The notes under the pieces: model-generated | Told to the model about the DNA's origin: nothing | Databases searched by the model: none | What the model saw: the letters and a program-made list of their open reading frames with translations, nothing else | Position numbers and translations under genes: made by a program | In this document: positions 54,301-60,300 of the stretch, in pieces | How the letters are laid out: each line of letters starts with the position of its first letter | Numbering within the stretch: position 1 is the first letter of the stretch | Origin: Rhynochetos jubatus | Lineage: Eukaryota > Chordata > Aves > Eurypygiformes > Rhynochetidae | Assembly: GCA_027574665.1 (NCBI GenBank) | Contig: CM050690.1 | Span: 38,664,665 to 38,728,664 of the forward strand | Length of the DNA: 64,000 nucleotides | Direction of reading: 5' to 3'

Positions 54301-57300
54301 GCACACCGCATATTTCTGACTTGAATTCCGCACCAAAGCACACAAAACTATGCATGTATTTTTAAGAAGCAAGAACACAGATATCACAAGGGAATTGGCA
54401 CTCTTCCAGCAACCACAAAAGAACACACGAATAATTTATGAGGTCACCAATAGTCAAAAATGGTTTAGTAGCCTCTTTTTCAATTTCCTCAAGTTGTATT
54501 TTCATACTGATTAGATAACATCAGCAAATAAGCCAGTCTCTTTTCTTAAGCCTAAACAACTAAAAAAATACTCCAGAACAGAGACAATACATATTTTGCT
54601 GTAAGTGACATACAGAAGGCGAGTTCCAGCCAGCTTGGGGTATAGGCGTGTGTGCGCACATGTGCGTGTCTAAGGGCGACACCACAAAGGGGCTGCCTAT
54701 TTGGGGGCCAAGGGAGGCCTAGAAAGTGGGGGGGGTGTCTCTGCAGGATGTAGGGCAGTCTGCACCAGCAGCTGCTGTGGAGTTGCAGCCTCTTGGGCTT
54801 TCATGTCCAGATGCCACTAACTGGAAAGATTGGGATCCAGGGGCCACCTACTCTGCACACCGACCATCTCCAAGCCATTGCTGGAGGGATCCACACTGTA
54901 TATACCATACATTGTACATACATTCCCAGTAACAGACCTCCAACCCTGCTCAGCTAGAAAGCTGAGCAGGATGGGGCCTCTGGTGCTGTTCTGTGCTCTT
55001 ATGTGCTCTGTGTATCTGCATTTTATACACATAAGCACAGGTACGTGGTGTACATGTGTGCTGCATGTGCATGCATCTACTGGAAATAGAGTCTTGGCAC
55101 TTGTTGGACCTGGGGTCACAAAGCTTTGGCAGCCTTGCTTCTCTCAGGCTGCAGAATCCAGCGGCAAAACACAAAACAACAAAAGTAACAAAATCCACTA
55201 ACTGTAAGGTTTTACCTGAGAACAATCAGCCTTGGCTATTTCCACTGTAGCCTGCAGTACATCACGAAGACTGTCTCCATTTTCTTGGATCAATAGGTAA
55301 GCAAGCAGAAGAAACACATGGGCAGGGACTTGAGTTGTCACAGGTACCAGTGATTTCACTGAAGATAACCACTTAGTAACTGCAGACTTCTCTTTCATGA
55401 GCTCTATGATCTTCCAGGTTGTATACAATGAGCAGTAAGAGCTGGTTATGGGGAAAAGGAGTTTGCAGGACACCTGAGAACAAGTGAAGAAACAAACTTC
55501 TCAATGAAGCAAATAAGGTACCATGAAACAGAGAAAAAACGTAACTAATCCAGTTCTGTCATCCAAAACCAATCTTTTTGTATGTGTCCCAGTGCAAGAA
55601 ACAAAGATTAAATCACAACACATTTCTTCACAATCCTTTACATGAATTCTTACCCTAAGGATGCTTGAATGGGTTGCTAGTTCCCTATTCAGGAGTTCCT
55701 CCCTTATTTGGCACCCATCATTCCCATTCCTGCTTGTAACTGCAATGCTACTTCCTCACTAAAATGGACACAATAAAACTGGAGTACATTAAAAGCTTCT
55801 GATCCTGACAAAGACAGGTGCACCACAAAAGTCTAAGTACCACCTGCATTATTTTAAGGAAATTCTCTTAAATTTTGATATACTTAATAAAACCCCACAG
55901 TTTAAGTTAAACAAAAAATGTAAAATTGGATTAAGTGTTTCACTTCTCAAAACAAAACATTCTATAGATGCAGTCATGGAACACATCATTTAGACGCAGC
56001 AAGTAGTAAAACAGAAATTAGGAACCCTATTAACTCAGGTTTTTATATACATAAATGTATATGTATTTTAAAGCTCCTGCAAATTAATGTGGCAGTTCAA
56101 AGATTTTCATTAAAACAAAAACATCTTGATCCAAGACAAACCATCTCTTTTCTACTAATTCTTTGTTTCCTTAGAAAAAAACAATGTTTTCAGAAATGCC
56201 TTTCCATTATCAAGACAGTAATTGGCAGGCAGTAATTAGATGAAGAACATTTACATAAAAATTAGGTCAAGGAAGTATTTGAAAAGATGTATCCAAATGA
56301 ACATTAAAAATGGAATTCAGACTCCAACCAGGCAGGACCACTCACCCTGAAATTAATAGGGAAAAAGAGAATGAGTGGCAGAAGTGGTTGTCCATAAAAC
56401 TGCAGAATTTCATTTTAATCTTTGTTCAATGCAATGTAAATTTTTTTTTTTTTTTGCTAATGGAAGGTAGAATGCCCCCATACTTCAAATGACTTTTTTA
56501 AAATAACATTAAAATTAGCTTATTCCATTACTTACGCATTACAATTACTGTATGTGAAAAATTCAGCAATTTACAATGCCATCTCTCTGGCTGGCAAGAT
56601 TACTTGGAGCCAAAAATCTCTTCTGGATACAGCTACGAAACTGCCACTTACTGAAAATGGTATTTAAACTTTATCCACGGACATACAGTTGGCTAAGAAG
56701 AGCTTCAGCATCTGTAAGTTGTATTGTTTAGTTGTCTGCCCTTCAAGATTGTAGGACTTGAAATCAAGATCAGACCATTACAGTGTTTTGTTTTGTTTTT
56801 TTTTCACATGCCTGGAAAAAAGTGCTAACATTGGTACAGCTTGAATTTTATTTTGCTACACAATTGTACTCAGTCTCTTCTCTCTTTATTTCAGCAGCAT
56901 GAAAATAAGCTATCACCATATCTTCACAGCACCCTATTGAAGAGGCTGGGTAGCAAGTTTGTCTGCAAACGCTGAAAGATATATATGAAACCTCTCAATG
57001 GCAAAGAACAGGTGCACGTTAGCCACATCCTAACATACTTCAAAATCTTCGGACTACGAGTAGAACAATTCCCCATTACCATCCCTGCCAAAGGAAAGCT
57101 GTTGAAAAAAATACAGCTTTTCAATGTGGTTAAAATCAAAAAAGCAGCATATCAGCTATGGAAAGGCAGCCAAATATCCACTGATGACTACAAGAACCTT
57201 GCTAGGACATGCAGAGATGCAGACAAGAAGGTTATGGCTCCGCTACAACCGAAATTGGCCAGAGACATCGACAGTAAGACAGTGTTCTTCAGATACATGA

Positions 57301-60300
57301 GCAGTAAGCAGCAGCACAGGGAAGACACAGGCTCACAACTAAACCGGGTAGGGGAACTAAGTTAAAAATACTGACATCAAGGCAGTATTTACCTGCATAG
57401 CTGGACCCCAGCTCACCAGATCAGGCAGCTACGACAAGGCATGTATCAACCTACTAGCAGTAGCCTGCTGCAAGGGCTCAACCCACACCAAGCAATGGGC
57501 CAGAGGGAATACCCCCGTGGCGTTAACAGAAGCACCCAACATTGCTGAAAGGCCATGACCTGTATCTTTCAAAAGTTGTGGCAATTGGGGGGGCATCCCT
57601 GATGACTGGGAGAGGGCAAGCCTCATACCAATCTACAAGAATGGCCCCAGAGAGGACCCAAGAAGCTACAGGCACATTATACTTACTGCAGCCCCTGGGA
57701 AAGCAGCAGAACAAGTCCTCCTGGAAACTATTACAAAACAAATGAAGCAGGTGATGTGGTAAATCCGTGCTGGATTTTCCCAAAGCAAACCATGCCAGGC
57801 TGACCTCATCACCTTCTCCAACGACATAACACCTGCTGCCAGCACGGGGAGAGCAGTGGATGCTGTTCAGCTGGACTTCAGCAAAGCAGTGGGCACTGTT
57901 TCCCACAGCCTTCTCCTGGGCAAACGGGCAGGGTACAGACCGGGGGGGTGGTCCGCGAGACGGGTAGGGAATTGTGTCTCAGGTGGCACTCAGGGTGACC
58001 ATCGATGGTTCTCACTCCGGCTGGCAGCCTGTCACAAGCAGGGTCCCCCAGTCATCAGTGCCCAAGCTGCTCACCATCTTCACAAGTGACCTGGATGGTG
58101 GACCAAAAGCTCCCTCACCAGTTTGCTGGTGTCACCCAACTGGGTAGTGAGGGGGACACATGCGAAGGGTGGGCCACCCTCTGGAGAGACCCAGACAGGC
58201 TGGAAGGGTGGGCGAGCAGGAACGGTACGAGTTTAACTAAGTGTAAGTCCTGCACCTGGGATGACAGAACCCAGAGCCCAGCACCGGCTGCGGTCTGCGT
58301 GGCTGGGGAGCAGCCGAGCTGAGGGACCTGGGGGTCCCGGTGCACAAGCTGAACACCACTCAGCAGCGCAGCACTGCAGCAATCAAGGCAAACTGGATCC
58401 GAGCTGCATCCGCAGGGGCATTACTGGCAGAGGGAGAGACGAGACCATCCCACTCTGCTCAAAGCTTGCCAGGCTGCACCTGGAGTGCTGGGTCCAGTTC
58501 TGGGCCTCACAGTTCAGAAGCAGACCTGAGGAGAGGGCCTGAGGGAAGGCCATGAAGATCATCACAGGGTGGGACAACCTGCCCTGTAAGTTAGGTCTTT
58601 TCACCATGGAGAAGAGAAGGCTCAAGGTGTATCTCACCACAGTTGTCCGGTAATGAAAGGGCTGCTACTCAGAGAAGAGAAGCTCTCTCTTCACAAGTAG
58701 CCACATGGAGAGGACAAGGGGCAAAGGGTACAAGTTGCACTTGGGAGAGGGTTCATCTTGATATAAAAAAAGAAATCTTTTTAAAGTGAAAACAATCACT
58801 GGAACAACCTCTCCAGGAAGATGCTGGATGTGTGCTCGATAATCTAATGGAGGCTCCCTTTTCCCCAAAAGGTTGGACAAGAAGATCTTCTGATGTCTCT
58901 TCCAACCTGGGCTGTTCCGTTAGTCTATGAAAATATAGCTTAATTATGTTTGCTTTCAGACACTCTGATTCAAAGATTGCTCACTGTTGACATAACATTT
59001 GGTTTCTTCTTCCCACCTCTTTTCTCTCCCATTTCCAGAATGAGGGAAGTCTAAGTAAGAATTCATTAAAGATTGTAATCTCTTAGCACTGACCTGAACT
59101 TACAACACAAATGAACTGAACCCATGGAAATACTGAACAGAAATTCTACATCTTTAACCATTCAGGTGAGAACCAAAGGTTATTGGTATACATTTTACAA
59201 GCTATAATCAGGCACAGTAAGTGCCCATCTCCCCATTCTTATTGCTAAACATGCATGACCAAACATCTGCCATACTATTTGCTATGAACTCCACAAGGAT
59301 GTCTGTTAGTGAAGAGACTGTTAGAGAACTCCCACAAAAAAAAAAAAGTGCCTTTTCACAGTTTAACAAGGTTAATAGAAAAAGTTCAAGTAATCACAAA
59401 TTATTTAAGCCCTTAACAGAAAACCTTTCACACGCTTTTTACAGCAAGGAGACCACCAGAATTAGAGACACTAAGTTTTGTTACAGGAAGACAGTTTTAC
59501 ACAACATAATGTAATCTGTGTCCCGCAGTAACCCAGCAGTCTTGCAAGACATAAACCTAGCTTCTAAAACATCACAGAAAGCAAACCAGATGGTGACAGA
59601 GCATAGAGGACTGAAGCACCTGGAACATCTCTCACTGAAACAAGCTTTCACTGATATCTGTACAGGCTCCCATCTAGGAAGTCCCATTAAGAGGTAGTGA
59701 GCTGCCTTCCGTACTTACAGCCATCCCACAGACTACTCTTTCAGAGCAGAATAAGGAGTGTAGGCTTTGGTGAACTTTAAAACATTTGCCTTTCATCATG
59801 AGTACAAACAGGCTTGACTTTTCAGATTTGTGGAAATGGAAGATGAAGTTGGGATTCCAGGACAAGGAGATACAGTAGAACTCAGAACTGGCATCTTTTT
59901 CACTCTAATTCACCACATCACCACCCTCCCTACACCACAAAACAGGTGTAAAGCAGAAAGGGAACTTAGCTTCCACAGGGCTAAGCACATCTTGATCAAA
60001 GAGAATTGCTGTTACTTATTCTCAGAAGAGATGGGACAAATGGGTGGAGCACCTAAGTGGGATATAAGTAAATAAATAAAACAAAAAACTCCAACAGCAC
60101 AGATAAAAAGGTGCAGAAGAGTAAGCTGAAATTTGTTAAGTGACACTCGTAGGCTCTGTAACTCTCTTAAGCCAAAGGAGAAAGAATGGCAGTAACAGTC
60201 ACATATGATTGTAGGGAAAGGGATATATATGAGTAGAATAAGCAAGTCTGCAAGAGACAAAGGAAGTGTACATAACCTTGTTGTCTACTAAGTCCTGGTA

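Larger units (their letters stand above)
54600..55190. repeat. unclassified GC-rich block, possibly an old LTR or other repeat
   Basis: About 590 bp, clearly GC-richer than the flanking intron. It holds a 24-bp alternating purine-pyrimidine tract (54646-54669), a run of 8 G near 54730, a TATA-like tatatacc near 54900, a perfect 11-bp inverted repeat with a 4-nt loop (54945-54970) and several ATG/CATGTG-rich stretches near 55040-55080. TATA-like sequence followed by a hairpin suggests a retroviral-type LTR, but I do not recognise the family and see no clear TG...CA ends or target duplication. Confidence 0.4.
41306..55215 (-). other. FOCAD intron (13.9 kb), largest in the window
   Basis: It joins the exon ending KADCSQ to the exon starting VPHLIPVLIF in phase 0. 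It contains a solo LTR (43231-43780), a CR1 3' end (52645-53060) and a GC-rich block (54600-55190). Elsewhere I see only AT-rich sequence, A- and T-runs and a short TA-rich stretch near 42450. Open frames of 60-105 codons here match nothing I recognise. Confidence 0.8.

Noticed and set aside
57523-58640. Several open frames of 65-127 codons on both strands
   Set aside because: Plus-strand pieces are decayed CR1 ORF2; minus-strand ones are their shadows. None is an independent gene.
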